DNA of 64,000 nucleotides from Pythium myriotylum. Taxonomy: Eukaryota > Oomycota > Peronosporomycetes > Pythiales > Pythiaceae. The notes beneath the pieces are model-generated. The model had not been told where the DNA came from. It saw only the letters and a list, made by a program, of their open reading frames with translations, and did no database searches. The stretch spans positions 2,728,001 to 2,792,000 of the forward strand of contig JALJCQ010000009.1 in assembly GCA_023091665.1 (NCBI GenBank). Direction: 5' to 3'. Positions 49,069 through 58,813 of the stretch are shown here, piece after piece; position 1 is the stretch's first letter; the number at the start of each line of letters is the position of its first letter. Made by a program: the position numbers and the translations under genes.

Positions 49069-51066
49069 ATGGACTTCGACCCCGCGACGCTTGGGGCGTG
49101 GCTGGACATTCTCCAGCCGCATGCGCGAGACTGCAAGCTCCAGGATGCCGCGCACGTGCAGAGAGGCGTCGTCGTGGTCGTGAGCATCCCCGTGGAGCTC
49201 TTTCGGCCCGAAATTCCGCGCACAGACGCTGCCGCCAAGCGCGACTTCCGGCGATTGCGCGAGGCGATCGACCTCCTGTACCTGGCGCTCCAGGCCGATC
49301 CGTTCATGGTGTTTAGCAATCGCAGCCAGCTGCATCCGGACACGCGCGAGGCGTTTGAGACGGGCGCGCCCATTGAGCTGGAGCTGGTCGCGATCGTGAC
49401 GCACATACCGGATCTCACGCCGCTCTGCAAATACCTGGGGGAGTATTTGCTCGAGACACTGAGCGCGAGTGCATCTACAGACGAAGAGTTTGTTCGAGCA
49501 CGTGCATGGCTTCTCAATCACGACCATAGCGGGAGAAACTGGAGAGACTCACTTGAGCGTCAACCGGTTCCTCTCCAGGTTTGGATCGAGACCCCGGTAA
49601 ACGTCGAACTCACCGCGATGGGGTGTGAGGACTTTGTTCACTCGCTCGCCAAGTTCATGAAGATTGCAGACAAAGCCGACATTCGTTGGTCTCCTGAATC
49701 GCAAGATCATATTCCACTACGAGTGGAGAGAGTGAAGTTCGACCTCCATCGTTTTGCAATCACGGAACGCGTGGTGCACGCCTACAGACCTATCATGTCG
49801 ACGAAAAGGCTCCATTTGGACGTCTGGAATGTGGTTCTGGACCCACGTTTGGTTTCCTGTTCCAAGGATAATCTCGCTGCATTTTTGAGCGATCTCTCAC
49901 GATTTTCTACGGATTTATTTGTTATCAGGGTAGGTCACGAGCTACCCAGGTTCCAGCCGGCACGCCCAATCGACGCAGCCGAAGTCGACAGATCCGAGAT
50001 CATTATTGATTTGCTCCATGGAGTTCGTCAGTGCGAAAAGGTCACGAGGCTGGATATCTCGGAACTGCTGAGCATGTGCACATCCCCCCGCTCAAGAACA
50101 GTTATCTTCGCTGAGGTCATCACAGCGGTGCTATCACGAGCTCTGCCGATCGACCTAGTTTTGGGCAAAGTTAGTGTATCGGAAGTCGATGTGAGCTGTA
50201 TTCTAGAAGGAAGTGCTATCTGGAAATCGATCAATCCAGGCGCCAAGCTTCGCGTCCGTAGGTTGTGGTTGTCACTCGAGGATCCAGGTCACCGTATGGC
50301 TGAGGCTCTTACAACGGTGATTGACGAACTTGAAGAGCTCTCGATTGTGAATCACGACTTGGACTCAGGAGTTACACCAAGCTCTGTTATCGAGAAGGTT
50401 CTCAACGCATTTCCTGGTCTTCGGAGGCTACAAGTCTCGACAGCCCGAATCGAATCGATGATGATATTTTATGATCCCCCACGTCCTTCCCTCGAGTCCA
50501 TCCACTTGTGTCATGTCCAACTCGTCAATCACGACAGCTTCTTGGCGTTCGCCACAGCGTTAGGGGATGATTCGTCCTCGTTGGCGAAGACTTTGCTTCA
50601 CTTTGCGCTTTCAGAACATGCGGATACTTCTTGGATTGGTTTGAGCGAAGTGTTCCGAATCAAGGAGAGAGAAGTCCAAGCTTTGGAGAAAGCTCTAACG
50701 AGTAATCGAGTCTTACGAACATTGCAATTTACCTACCGAGGAGCAAGTCGCCCTGAGCAGGCGAGGTTTTGCCACGCACTAGAGACCGCCGGGGGTCCTG
50801 CTGTTCCCGCGTTGCGTAGAGAGCGCAACACCACAGACGAGGTGAAGAGACGGCTCGCATTTATCAGCACGATCACGAAGCATAATCATGTCAATTCTGC
50901 GCGAGCACAACTGGATGCCGTCATCGTGCGCCAAATTCTGGAATTTGACCTACTTACTGTTCCTCGAGAAGTGGTTATCCACCACCAACCTCTCGATGAG
51001 ATCGAGGATAGTATGAGCTGGTATGTGGGCACTGAGTTGCGTACCGCAGGGCCGGCACTCAGCTAA
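49069..51066 (+). CDS. G-family protein 7 (unknown, LRR-like)
   Basis: Single exon, 665 codons. Marks: LREAIDLLYLALQADP (63-78), LDPRLVSCSKDNLAAF, LRRLQVSTARIESMMIF in the LRR-like part, LAFISTITKHN and the end signature LDAVIVRQILEFDLLTVPREV. No signal peptide or membrane segment. The N-terminal third is GC-rich, the rest less so. Convergent with the first H gene, 136 nt apart; this is where the G part of the array meets the H part. Confidence 0.75.
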   Translation: MDFDPATLGAWLDILQPHARDCKLQDAAHVQRGVVVVVSIPVELFRPEIPRTDAAAKRDFRRLREAIDLLYLALQADPFMVFSNRSQLHPDTREAFETGAPIELELVAIVTHIPDLTPLCKYLGEYLLETLSASASTDEEFVRARAWLLNHDHSGRNWRDSLERQPVPLQVWIETPVNVELTAMGCEDFVHSLAKFMKIADKADIRWSPESQDHIPLRVERVKFDLHRFAITERVVHAYRPIMSTKRLHLDVWNVVLDPRLVSCSKDNLAAFLSDLSRFSTDLFVIRVGHELPRFQPARPIDAAEVDRSEIIIDLLHGVRQCEKVTRLDISELLSMCTSPRSRTVIFAEVITAVLSRALPIDLVLGKVSVSEVDVSCILEGSAIWKSINPGAKLRVRRLWLSLEDPGHRMAEALTTVIDELEELSIVNHDLDSGVTPSSVIEKVLNAFPGLRRLQVSTARIESMMIFYDPPRPSLESIHLCHVQLVNHDSFLAFATALGDDSSSLAKTLLHFALSEHADTSWIGLSEVFRIKEREVQALEKALTSNRVLRTLQFTYRGASRPEQARFCHALETAGGPAVPALRRERNTTDEVKRRLAFISTITKHNHVNSARAQLDAVIVRQILEFDLLTVPREVVIHHQPLDEIEDSMSWYVGTELRTAGPALS

Positions 51067-51202
51067 GCTGTTCGCAGTTGGCTCAATCTCCGTCAATACC
51101 ATTGACGAGCGCAGTAGTTGTATATTGAACTAATGTCGTGCGTGCGGATGGTATGACTCAAATGGGTGAAAATTGCACACCAGCTCTCACTTTTCTCAAC
51201 GA

Positions 51203-53443
51203 TCATAGATACACTGTATGATGCGTGATGTTAATCTTTGCCAAAATTGTCCGTTCCGTTTTGCAAGCGAAGCAAACGATCAGACACACTGTCTCTTCGC
51301 TCAATGGAAGTAAGGGTCGGTGTCGCAGAATTCCGAGTAGTGCTACCGCGTATCGCGTTCTCAACCACTTCGTGTCGGCCTGCATGTCTTCGGCTTGAAA
51401 AGCTTGAACCTCTAATCGGAGTTGATTTGCCCGGTCGATCCATCTCAATGGGCGACTCGCACTTAGTTGGAGCTTTCTTATGCAGCGATTGATTGTTGCC
51501 ATCGCAAGGAAGGCTTCGAAAGTCTTGACGTCAAAACCGTCGTTTCGTTCATCAAACTGTTGATCTTCTCCGATGCAGAGTGCCGTGAAGGCCTGCGAGC
51601 ACCTTTGATCTGCAAGATTACTGGCAAACTCTATCAGACGATCTCGCCGAAGATAGCAGCCAGTGAGGATTAGTTCGGCGAGAGGGCTGCTTGCTGAGAA
51701 AAGACTCGTCGAGATGGCATCTAAGCTGTTCAATTTGACCCCGTCGAAGTGGAGGTGTCGGAGTTTTGGGCACAAATCCACAAGAGCGCGACAGCTCAAA
51801 TCGGTTGAAATAGGATTGTCCGAAATCAAGGATATTTCCACGTGTGCCAACTGAGAGGCAATTCTTGCGACAAGCCTGGAAAAGAAGGCATCAAACCAAT
51901 TCTTCTTGTTGCCATGAAAGCACACTACGGCGAGGTGAGTCAATTTGGTGGCGACCAGTTTACCAAGCCTCGGCCCCAGCAACGCAAAGAGGGGGGACGT
52001 AGGAGCTTCAAGATGTCCAATTTTCAGTTGTCTGAGATCCGGGCAAGACCGTAGTATCGTCAGCATTCCTGACGGTGTAGTTGAGGCATTAATGTCAATC
52101 TTCGTCAATGATTCACCGAACGCTGTGAAAAGACGTAAATTTGAACTGGTCAGAACCGCGCCCATTCCGAAGTGTAGCTGGAGAAGGGATTGCGGTTGGT
52201 GGTCTTGATCACAATTGGTACGAGTATGGACGACTCCGAACCAATTACTGCGTCTAACCCTGCAATTTGCATAGCCTGGAATAAACATATCGACGCAATC
52301 GCCATCACGAGTATCTTGCAGCACCAAACCGTAGTCAGCAATAATGGCTTTGTTAAGTTTGGAAAGGTCAAGAGAGATCTTGGTCGTGGATTGGTTGGCT
52401 TTCCGAAGAGCTTTGATAAGCTTTTGGGTTCTCCTGTCGCATGGTGCATCCCGCAATGCTGCCATCTTCTCAAGTTCCGTCTTAGGTACGTCTGACTGCC
52501 CCCAGTAAAGCACGCAAATGTCGCTATAGCCTAGTGCTATCATTGCCAGGAATATTGATGACCGTGATGCCTTGTTTGTCTCGTCTCGATCATAGATCAA
52601 ATGTGTATAACCTCTGCTGTACGCAACTGCTGACCAAAATGCTCCGACGATTCGATCATCTTGGGAGAGTTCGATCGTAGTCCTCAGCGAGTTCCCAAGT
52701 CGGTACGGATATTCGACGAGCTGTTCAGGAGAAACGCGATCTGGAATAGATTTCGCCCCGACACGGCAAACTGTTTGGAAGAACTCCCCACACGTTGTCA
52801 AGCTGCATTCTCCAAAGCCCGGCACCAAAAGTGTGAGCGACACATCGAGTGTTTTTGTTGCCGGGATTTCTAATAATAACAATCTGCACAGACAACTCGC
52901 GTGTCTTGTCAAGACTTTGTTCGCCAGATCGACGGTGAAACTCAGCTCCACGATCGTGATATTAAACATCGAGTCTTGTTTCTTCAGTCGCCGCACGATC
53001 GAAATTATGGATGGGATTATTTCTTCAGCATCATGCTTAACTGTGACAGCGAGTACCAAATCTATGGGCTCAAGTGGCGTTGGAGTTGCGTCTTCATTAT
53101 CGCTCAGTATCAAATCCTCGACAGATGCCAACGTGGTCGTCGAGTCGATTACGAGGGATAGAAGCGGCAGTGCATTCCGATCATCCCCATATCTTCTCAT
53201 CAGGCGCCGATCGTTCCAAACGCCGCCTAGCACAGTGTGGTAGGATTCAAAGTCCCCGTTCTCGTGCAGTAGGAGGAGGTGACGCAAGGCTTGCCGTGCA
53301 TCGCGTGGGTTGTTGTTGATAGAGATGTTGAGCACCTCACCACCTGCAACTTCTCTCCCCGCTGGCGTCGTTTCCCGACACCAAAGCACACTTCTCAGCG
53401 TCGCGTTGAGCCGAGCGAGGTCGAGAGGAGGGTCGTTGCTCAT
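51203..53443 (-). CDS. H-family protein 1 (unknown, LRR-like)
   Basis: Single exon, 746 codons from the ATG at 53443, which matches the start and length of the paralogues; the frame is open to 53593 without an ATG at its end. Marks of the H subfamily: ARQALRHLLLLHENGDFESY near the start, FFQTVCRVG, the box VDMFIPGYANCRVRRSNW, then LRHLHFDGVKLNSLDAI in the LRR-like part, and an end ETVCLIVCFACKTERTI. It is the most diverged H member. Function unknown; the repeats suggest a binding scaffold. Confidence 0.72.
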   Translation of the reverse strand: MSNDPPLDLARLNATLRSVLWCRETTPAGREVAGGEVLNISINNNPRDARQALRHLLLLHENGDFESYHTVLGGVWNDRRLMRRYGDDRNALPLLSLVIDSTTTLASVEDLILSDNEDATPTPLEPIDLVLAVTVKHDAEEIIPSIISIVRRLKKQDSMFNITIVELSFTVDLANKVLTRHASCLCRLLLLEIPATKTLDVSLTLLVPGFGECSLTTCGEFFQTVCRVGAKSIPDRVSPEQLVEYPYRLGNSLRTTIELSQDDRIVGAFWSAVAYSRGYTHLIYDRDETNKASRSSIFLAMIALGYSDICVLYWGQSDVPKTELEKMAALRDAPCDRRTQKLIKALRKANQSTTKISLDLSKLNKAIIADYGLVLQDTRDGDCVDMFIPGYANCRVRRSNWFGVVHTRTNCDQDHQPQSLLQLHFGMGAVLTSSNLRLFTAFGESLTKIDINASTTPSGMLTILRSCPDLRQLKIGHLEAPTSPLFALLGPRLGKLVATKLTHLAVVCFHGNKKNWFDAFFSRLVARIASQLAHVEISLISDNPISTDLSCRALVDLCPKLRHLHFDGVKLNSLDAISTSLFSASSPLAELILTGCYLRRDRLIEFASNLADQRCSQAFTALCIGEDQQFDERNDGFDVKTFEAFLAMATINRCIRKLQLSASRPLRWIDRANQLRLEVQAFQAEDMQADTKWLRTRYAVALLGILRHRPLLPLSEETVCLIVCFACKTERTILAKINITHHTVYL

Positions 53444-54350
53444 CAGGAGATCGATGATGGACGACAATGGACGGAAGACGGTCAGTGGAGAAAATATCTT
53501 CGTGAGAGTGACCGAGCGGATGAGATACTGAGATAAGACTGGCATGTCAATCTGCCCAGAATCCAGTCGTTGTCTGGAGCTGCGCGGATTCACTGAAGAC
53601 TTACAGATGATGGCCCTGCTATTATGTGGCAGATGACGACATAGGCAAATTTATGTGGACTTGCTCCAGAATCCGAAGTAGTGCAGACTCATTGATGTGT
53701 CAGATATTGGCTGTCTCGAGATATCTTGCCCACGACTTCTAGAGACGCTCGGACCTCCAATGCATCCACTCCTGATGGACTTGTGGCGTACAGGAATAGA
53801 GACTCGACCTTTCTCAACTTCGACTAGTCGCGTATGAAGAACGTTTTCGCAAAACGACTCACAATCCGTCGCACTACCGGTACACTAGATCAATGAGGTC
53901 GTACACTGTATTGATCGTTGCCGAAACTTCAAGCCTTCGAGATGAGATTTCCGTGTGGCAGAAAATATACTCGTGACTTTGTCGTCGATGAGCGTGATGC
54001 ACACCGAGTTCGACTACAACTTCTGCACCGACTGATGGTTCACACCGAGCGAACGAACTTCAGGAGTACAACAGTCAATGTTTTTCCAAAACACACGCGT
54101 TCATTCCAGAGCACCCACAGACTATTACCAAAGATTGGTTTCAATCAACACTTCTAATTTGGCATGGACTTCAGTTTATGGGTGACAAAATGCACTTCGG
54201 ATTACGGTGTTCTTTGCAGGTCAACTTCAACGTCGGTTGCGAAGTTCTGGAAATCGTGAATATGAGCAATCGATCGAACAGAAACGAACGGAACTCAGCC
54301 AGAGCGCCATGGGCTATTCGGTCTGAAGCGCCCTCGACGAGGAGTCCCTT

Positions 54351-54810
54351 GTGAATCCATCCTCAATCCTTCCACCTGTCGAAATCAAACTTCGAGGGAT
54401 CCACTTTGTGGGTCACCAAAATGCAGAGCTGTACATCTCGTCGAATTCGCCATCCGAAACGACATTCGTGATCCTGAATCCATCGACTTTTACGGTACTG
54501 GCCCCTGATTGTAGGTGGGCAAATTCGTTCCTCGGGCGAGCCAGACTCTGGTCGCAATTATCCACAATCCCGTGAGTCAATAGTGATGCAATCTGGCCCG
54601 TCTCTGACGCACGTCCTCTTATGCAGGGTTCCACTGGGTCTGGTTGCCTCCTCTTTTCCTAAGATTGGCGTTGTGGATGTCGAAATTTGCGCCGGATTGC
54701 TCACGCTGATTCTGATAATTCCCGTTTTCAAGACGAAATTTTCCATTCTACGGGCGCCAAATTTCATCATCCACAATCGACCCCGAATCGCTATGGTGAT
54801 GGGCGTCTGA
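54351..54810 (+). other. Possible spliced gene or remnant, unknown
   Basis: An open stretch ending at 54571 joins through a 55-nt GT...AG intron (54572-54626) to an exon 54627-54810 with a stop. The second exon has one hydrophobic segment (GLLTLILIIPVF). No ATG start was found upstream, so the 5' end is missing or the gene is dead. A short resemblance (RAPN, then II) to the minus-strand remnant at 21325-22530 may be coincidental. Confidence 0.3.
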
Positions 54811-54835
54811 CTCGGCCGCGAACGGTGGGACATCG

Positions 54836-54916
54836 CCAATCACTGTTTCGATTGGCTAAAACCCAATTTCCTCTCCCTTCCATTGGTGGAAAAGACCCCC
54901 CGGTCGCTCTGATTGG
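54836..54916. promoter_or_regulatory. Cluster of five CCAAT/ATTGG boxes
   Basis: CCAAT at 54836 and 54863, ATTGG at 54851, 54882 and 54912, within 81 nt and about 176-256 nt before the ATG at 55092. This looks like a binding region for NF-Y-type factors (inference). Confidence 0.5.
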
Positions 54917-55091
54917 TTCGAATTCGAATGTCCGAGCGCGTTTTCGTCTCCACTGATCTGCGTGTGTGTGACAGGCCCTCGGTTGCGGCCTTCCTGACTC
55001 GGCTCCCGTGTCATTCCATTCCATTCCATTGCTCTGCTTCCCTCTCTCTCGTCATTCCGCAATCGCCTTCGCCTCGCGCACTCGAGCCGCC

Positions 55092-55922
55092 ATGGGCCAG
55101 AACCTCTCCGCCGACGACAAGCACAAGCCGCTCTTCGCGCAGCGCACGTTCGAGCCGACGATCCACCGCCGCTTCATCAAGGACCGCATCGTGACCATCG
55201 AGCTCGAGGACAACTTCTGGACCAAGCCGCGCCCGCACGAGGTCGAGATCAAGGACGAGCGCACGGGCCAGGTGCTCTTCAAGCTGCCGCCGCAGGACGG
55301 CAACCCGGCCACCAAGCACGAGCGCCACTTGCTGCTCGACCAGTTCGGCGTGCCCATCGTCGGACTCGAGTGGACCAACCAGAAGCCCGCCAATGCCGAG
55401 TACATCATCACGCCCGGCGGCTCCAACACGGCCGGCGAGGAGCTCTTCCGCTTCACGACCATGTTCAACCCGTACTTCTACCCGCTCAAGCTCGTCGTGA
55501 ACGAAGAGAGCGACACCGACTGCACGATCCTCTACGTCATGGGCTCGTGGATCGCGCGCCGCTCGGTCGCCGGCATCCGCCGCGGCATTGAGGGCGACGT
55601 CTACAAGATCGCCGAGTTCAACGCCGTCGGCCGCGTCACCAACAACAAGTACCGCATTGAGGTCGCTCCGGGCGTTGACATCGTCATGATGCTGCTCTTC
55701 GCGGCCGCCATGGATGAGCAGGCGCGCCTCCACGTCTGCGGCTCGGACCGCTCGGCGCTCAAGACCGAGATCAAGCGCGACAAGCTGCGCGAGCAGCAGG
55801 GTCTCTTCAAGCGCGCCGAGGCCACGTACACGACGGTCGAGGAGGAGAAGGAGCGCCTCGCCGCCGAAGCCGCGGCGGCCGCTGCTGCCGAGGCGTCCAA
55901 GAGCGTCTCTGCCAAGGCCTAA
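55092..55922 (+). CDS. LURP-one/tubby-C-like protein with N-myristoylation motif
   Basis: Single exon, 276 codons, strongly GC-rich. It starts MGQNLS, a typical N-myristoylation signal, so the protein is probably attached to the cytosolic face of membranes. The body fits the LURP-one-related (tubby C-terminal-like) fold: repeated beta strands with FKLPPQDG, LLLDQFGVPIVGLEW, CTILYVMGSWIARR and a hydrophobic helix near DIVMMLLFAAAMDEQ. The C-terminal 60 residues are charged, then alanine-rich. The role in oomycetes is unknown; plant relatives take part in defence, and animal scramblase-like relatives bind membranes. It is a conserved gene embedded in the H array. Confidence 0.75.
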   Translation: MGQNLSADDKHKPLFAQRTFEPTIHRRFIKDRIVTIELEDNFWTKPRPHEVEIKDERTGQVLFKLPPQDGNPATKHERHLLLDQFGVPIVGLEWTNQKPANAEYIITPGGSNTAGEELFRFTTMFNPYFYPLKLVVNEESDTDCTILYVMGSWIARRSVAGIRRGIEGDVYKIAEFNAVGRVTNNKYRIEVAPGVDIVMMLLFAAAMDEQARLHVCGSDRSALKTEIKRDKLREQQGLFKRAEATYTTVEEEKERLAAEAAAAAAAEASKSVSAKA

Positions 55923-56082
55923 ACAAATCCGTGAAAGCCCTCAACTTATTGTCCTCGTCGACCTGTGCTCGAAGCAAGCACGCCTATTGCTGTAATACAC
56001 ATGTTGTCTTCGCTATACGAGCGCGGTAGTTTGCTGCTGGGAATGGTTTTACATGAGTTTCTACAGCTCCCAGTGGATACAT

Positions 56083-58221
56083 CTATATCCAGCATTTGAC
56101 CTCGCGACGGACGCGCGAGGCAGCGAACTCTGAAACGAGTCGAATCGTCACTTGATCCCACGGCAGATTTGCGTGTTGTAAGGCGCTGATCAAGGCCACA
56201 GGGTAGTGGCCGAGCCTGCGGACTACTGGAAGGCTCTGCCCATTGAACTTGATCAACTGGTGCGCAAGAGACGATACTCTCTCGCTTCTCCTGAAAGACT
56301 CGGACAGAACGAGTGATTGAAGAGTGCTGTTGAGCTCGAGCATGTGGAGCGTCGATTCTATCGCCTCCTCGTAGCTTGTATCCTGCACTCCAACCATGTC
56401 AGAACAAGCGAGTGAGCGTAGTCGAGATGATGCCGGCTGTGCACGGTCTCCGAGGAAGTTGGCAAGCCGCCGAAGACTCGAATAATCGAATGGACAAGCA
56501 ACCAAGCTGAGATGAGAGATGTGAGATTCTTCTCCAATGTAGGACTCGATCAACGGGTCTAAGGTCTTGATGTCCATTTTGGTGAGGTTGAGGTCACGAA
56601 GCAGCCGGCACGATGTGATAACTAACCCAAACGATCTGGAAAAGGGGATAGCAGTTGGCCCAGACGCCAGATACAGCTTCTTCAGCTTCCTTCCGATGAA
56701 AAGTATGATCTCGCTGAAAAAGTCGTCCGCGGCAGTGGGTGGGCCTTGGTCACTCGTTACCCGCAGACGGAGATCCGAGAGGTCTTTGCTCACGATAGCA
56801 GCTGGATCGATCGTCATCAACTCCGAGGGAACACCCATCTTGCCTACTTGAAGTGTTCGAAGAACTGGGCACGAAGCAAAGATCGCCAGTAGTCCTTCTG
56901 GTGGAAATGAATAGCTCCCCTCTACCAGCTCAAGACTGGTCAGTGAACCTCCAACGGGCTGGAAGTAGTGCAGGAACTTGCTGTCACCTCGTAGATTTGC
57001 ATGCACCAAACTTACACGGATATCTTCGAGTTTGGGCAGCGAAACAGACACGCCAGCCGATCGTCCAGTTCTCAGGAGCTGCCACTGATCACGCTTGACA
57101 GAGCACTGCGCAAAGCCAGGCACCAGCACATCGATCCATTCACCGCTCCCTGGGTCGTGGAGAATAAATCCATGCGAGCTGACGATACGCGAGTTCAGAC
57201 TTGCGATCTCGAACACGTTTGCCTCGCGGTTGATTGTCCAGTCTCGGTCCCACAAGGCTTTTGCAAGATCCTCAAAGGACGTCAAAGTTGCCGCCTGGTA
57301 GATAGCTTCGAGCTCATAAGCACTCAGACTGAATTTCTCACAGTTGATTCGGCGAATGTCGCTTGTCCTACCAAGAACCGCTTGTGCCAAGTACATTGCA
57401 CTCGTCCGACGAAAGTCATGCACCGCTGCGAAGAGAGCGACCTCCTAACGTATCGTGAGAGTTCTGTACCCGCTACTGAACGCGACCGCAGACCACAAGG
57501 TTCCAGCAAGACGCGGATCGCACTTGGTGGTCACGCTCAGTTCACGTTGCTTGCCCTCGTGTCTGCTTGGAACGCCCACTCGGCATATCGATTGGAAGAG
57601 TCGGCCCATGGACACGAGTGAGCAGCCGCCGCCAACACAAATCGTCACTTTGAACGACTCGGCGTCTTCCAGAGCGAGCGTGGCGACTCGGGTTGCGAGT
57701 CGCGTGACGTTCTCGTCGCGAAAGTCGCACTCGCCGAAGTCAATCGCGACGTGGTTAATGCGGAACGGCGAGTCTTCGCACCGGATCAGCTCGAGAATAC
57801 TCGTGGCGAGAGAAAGGAATTCGCGCTGGCTGTCAATCGACGGCACGACGCACACATCGAGGCAGAGCTCGATGCAGCTCATGGCATTCTTGTTCCTCTT
57901 CGACTCGTCGTGTCGAAAGAACTCTTCTGCATGCCGTAGAGCCTCCATGCATCGCAGTTGCACGAGCAGCAACGGCATCTGGCCCCGCGGCAGACCTTTC
58001 GTGCGCAAGAAGAAATCGTGCGAGGCCACGATCTCGTCCATGGCGAGTGAAAAGGCCGCCGCCGACGTCGCGTGCGCCGTCGCGAGTGCGTCGACCGCCG
58101 TGCGGAGACGCCGCGGATCTTCGTGGCGGCTGAGCGCGAGACACTTGACGACGACGCTCGGGAGCAGCGGGTGGCTGTAGACCACGGCGCCGCGCAGCAC
58201 GGACCAGTCCACCGCGTCCAT
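56083..58221 (-). pseudogene. H-family member 2, interrupted by one in-frame TAG
   Basis: From the ATG at 58221 (MDAVDWSVLRG, as in H4) the reading frame runs to a TAG at 57445-57447, right after the conserved AFSSGYRTLTIR, and then continues in the same frame to 56083. Everything after the stop is well preserved: WIDVLVPGFAQCSVKRDQW, LRDLNLTKMDIKTLDPL, LGDRAQP and an end IRLVSEFAASRVRREV. Total 712 codons with the stop read through. A single substitution could explain it: a young pseudogene, a polymorphism, readthrough or a sequencing error. No intron fits across the stop. Confidence 0.7.
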
Positions 58222-58357
58222 CTCGCGTGAGTCATGTCGGTGGGTTTAACTTTGCAAGCGCCCAATATACTGTCTTGCGGAGTCCTGATTGGAAAGGATT
58301 GGGTCGTAGCTCCTCAGCCGTGTCATTCATTATTCCCTCGAGATCACCAAGACGACG
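58222..58357. promoter_or_regulatory. Short bidirectional promoter
   Basis: Only 136 nt separate the starts of the H2 member (minus) and the twin CX9C gene (plus). It holds a CCAAT near 58261 and an ATTGG near 58288, usable in either direction. Confidence 0.5.
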
Positions 58358-58793
58358 ATGGCCGAGGCCGAGGAAGACCGTGGGTGCTGGCAGAAGAAGG
58401 CGGCGTGAGCAGCGGCAGCGCTTGCGTGGAGTCGAAGTGGTCGGCCCGCTGATCGGCCGTGCCGTGGTGTTGCCGTAGGTACGACCAGTGCTTCGACCAG
58501 TGGTACAAGGACGTCTTCCTGCAGCACAAAGCAAAGGGCCAAGTGGGCTGCCAGCCCGAGTACAAGGCCTACCACGAGTGCTTTCTGGTGCGCAAGCGTG
58601 CTCGCTCGCTCGCTCTCATCGGGAAGGGGAACTCTTTCTTACGGGAACGTCTGCTGTGGAGTAGAAAGAGATGGACAAGGACAAGCAGTTGGTCGAGACG
58701 ATCAAGTCGGTCATGGCTGCCGACGTGCGCAAGCGGTGGGAAGACGGCGAGGCCCAGCGCAAGAGTCAGCAGGGGCAGGAAGCCAGGAAATAA
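58358..58793 (+). CDS. MDM35/TRIAP1-like twin CX9C protein
   Basis: Three exons, 58358-58404, 58479-58587 and 58665-58793, give 94 codons. Cysteines at 10 and 20 and at 40 and 50 form the twin CX9C pattern, and YDQCFDQWYKDVFL closely follows the MDM35/TRIAP1 core. These proteins reside in the mitochondrial intermembrane space and partner PRELI/Ups proteins, which carry phosphatidic acid or phosphatidylserine between membranes. Import would rely on the disulphide-relay pathway. The charged tail after the second pair is longer than usual. The stop lies 20 nt from the end of the convergent H3 gene. Confidence 0.88.
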
Positions 58794-58813
58794 AAGTGAG
58801 GATTTGCATTCAG

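Larger units (their letters stand above)
53444..55091. other. Intergenic region before the LURP-one-like gene
   Basis: 1.6 kb. The first 850 nt show nothing. A possible small spliced gene lies at about 54351-54810 and is listed separately; a cluster of CCAAT boxes precedes the next gene. Confidence 0.5.
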
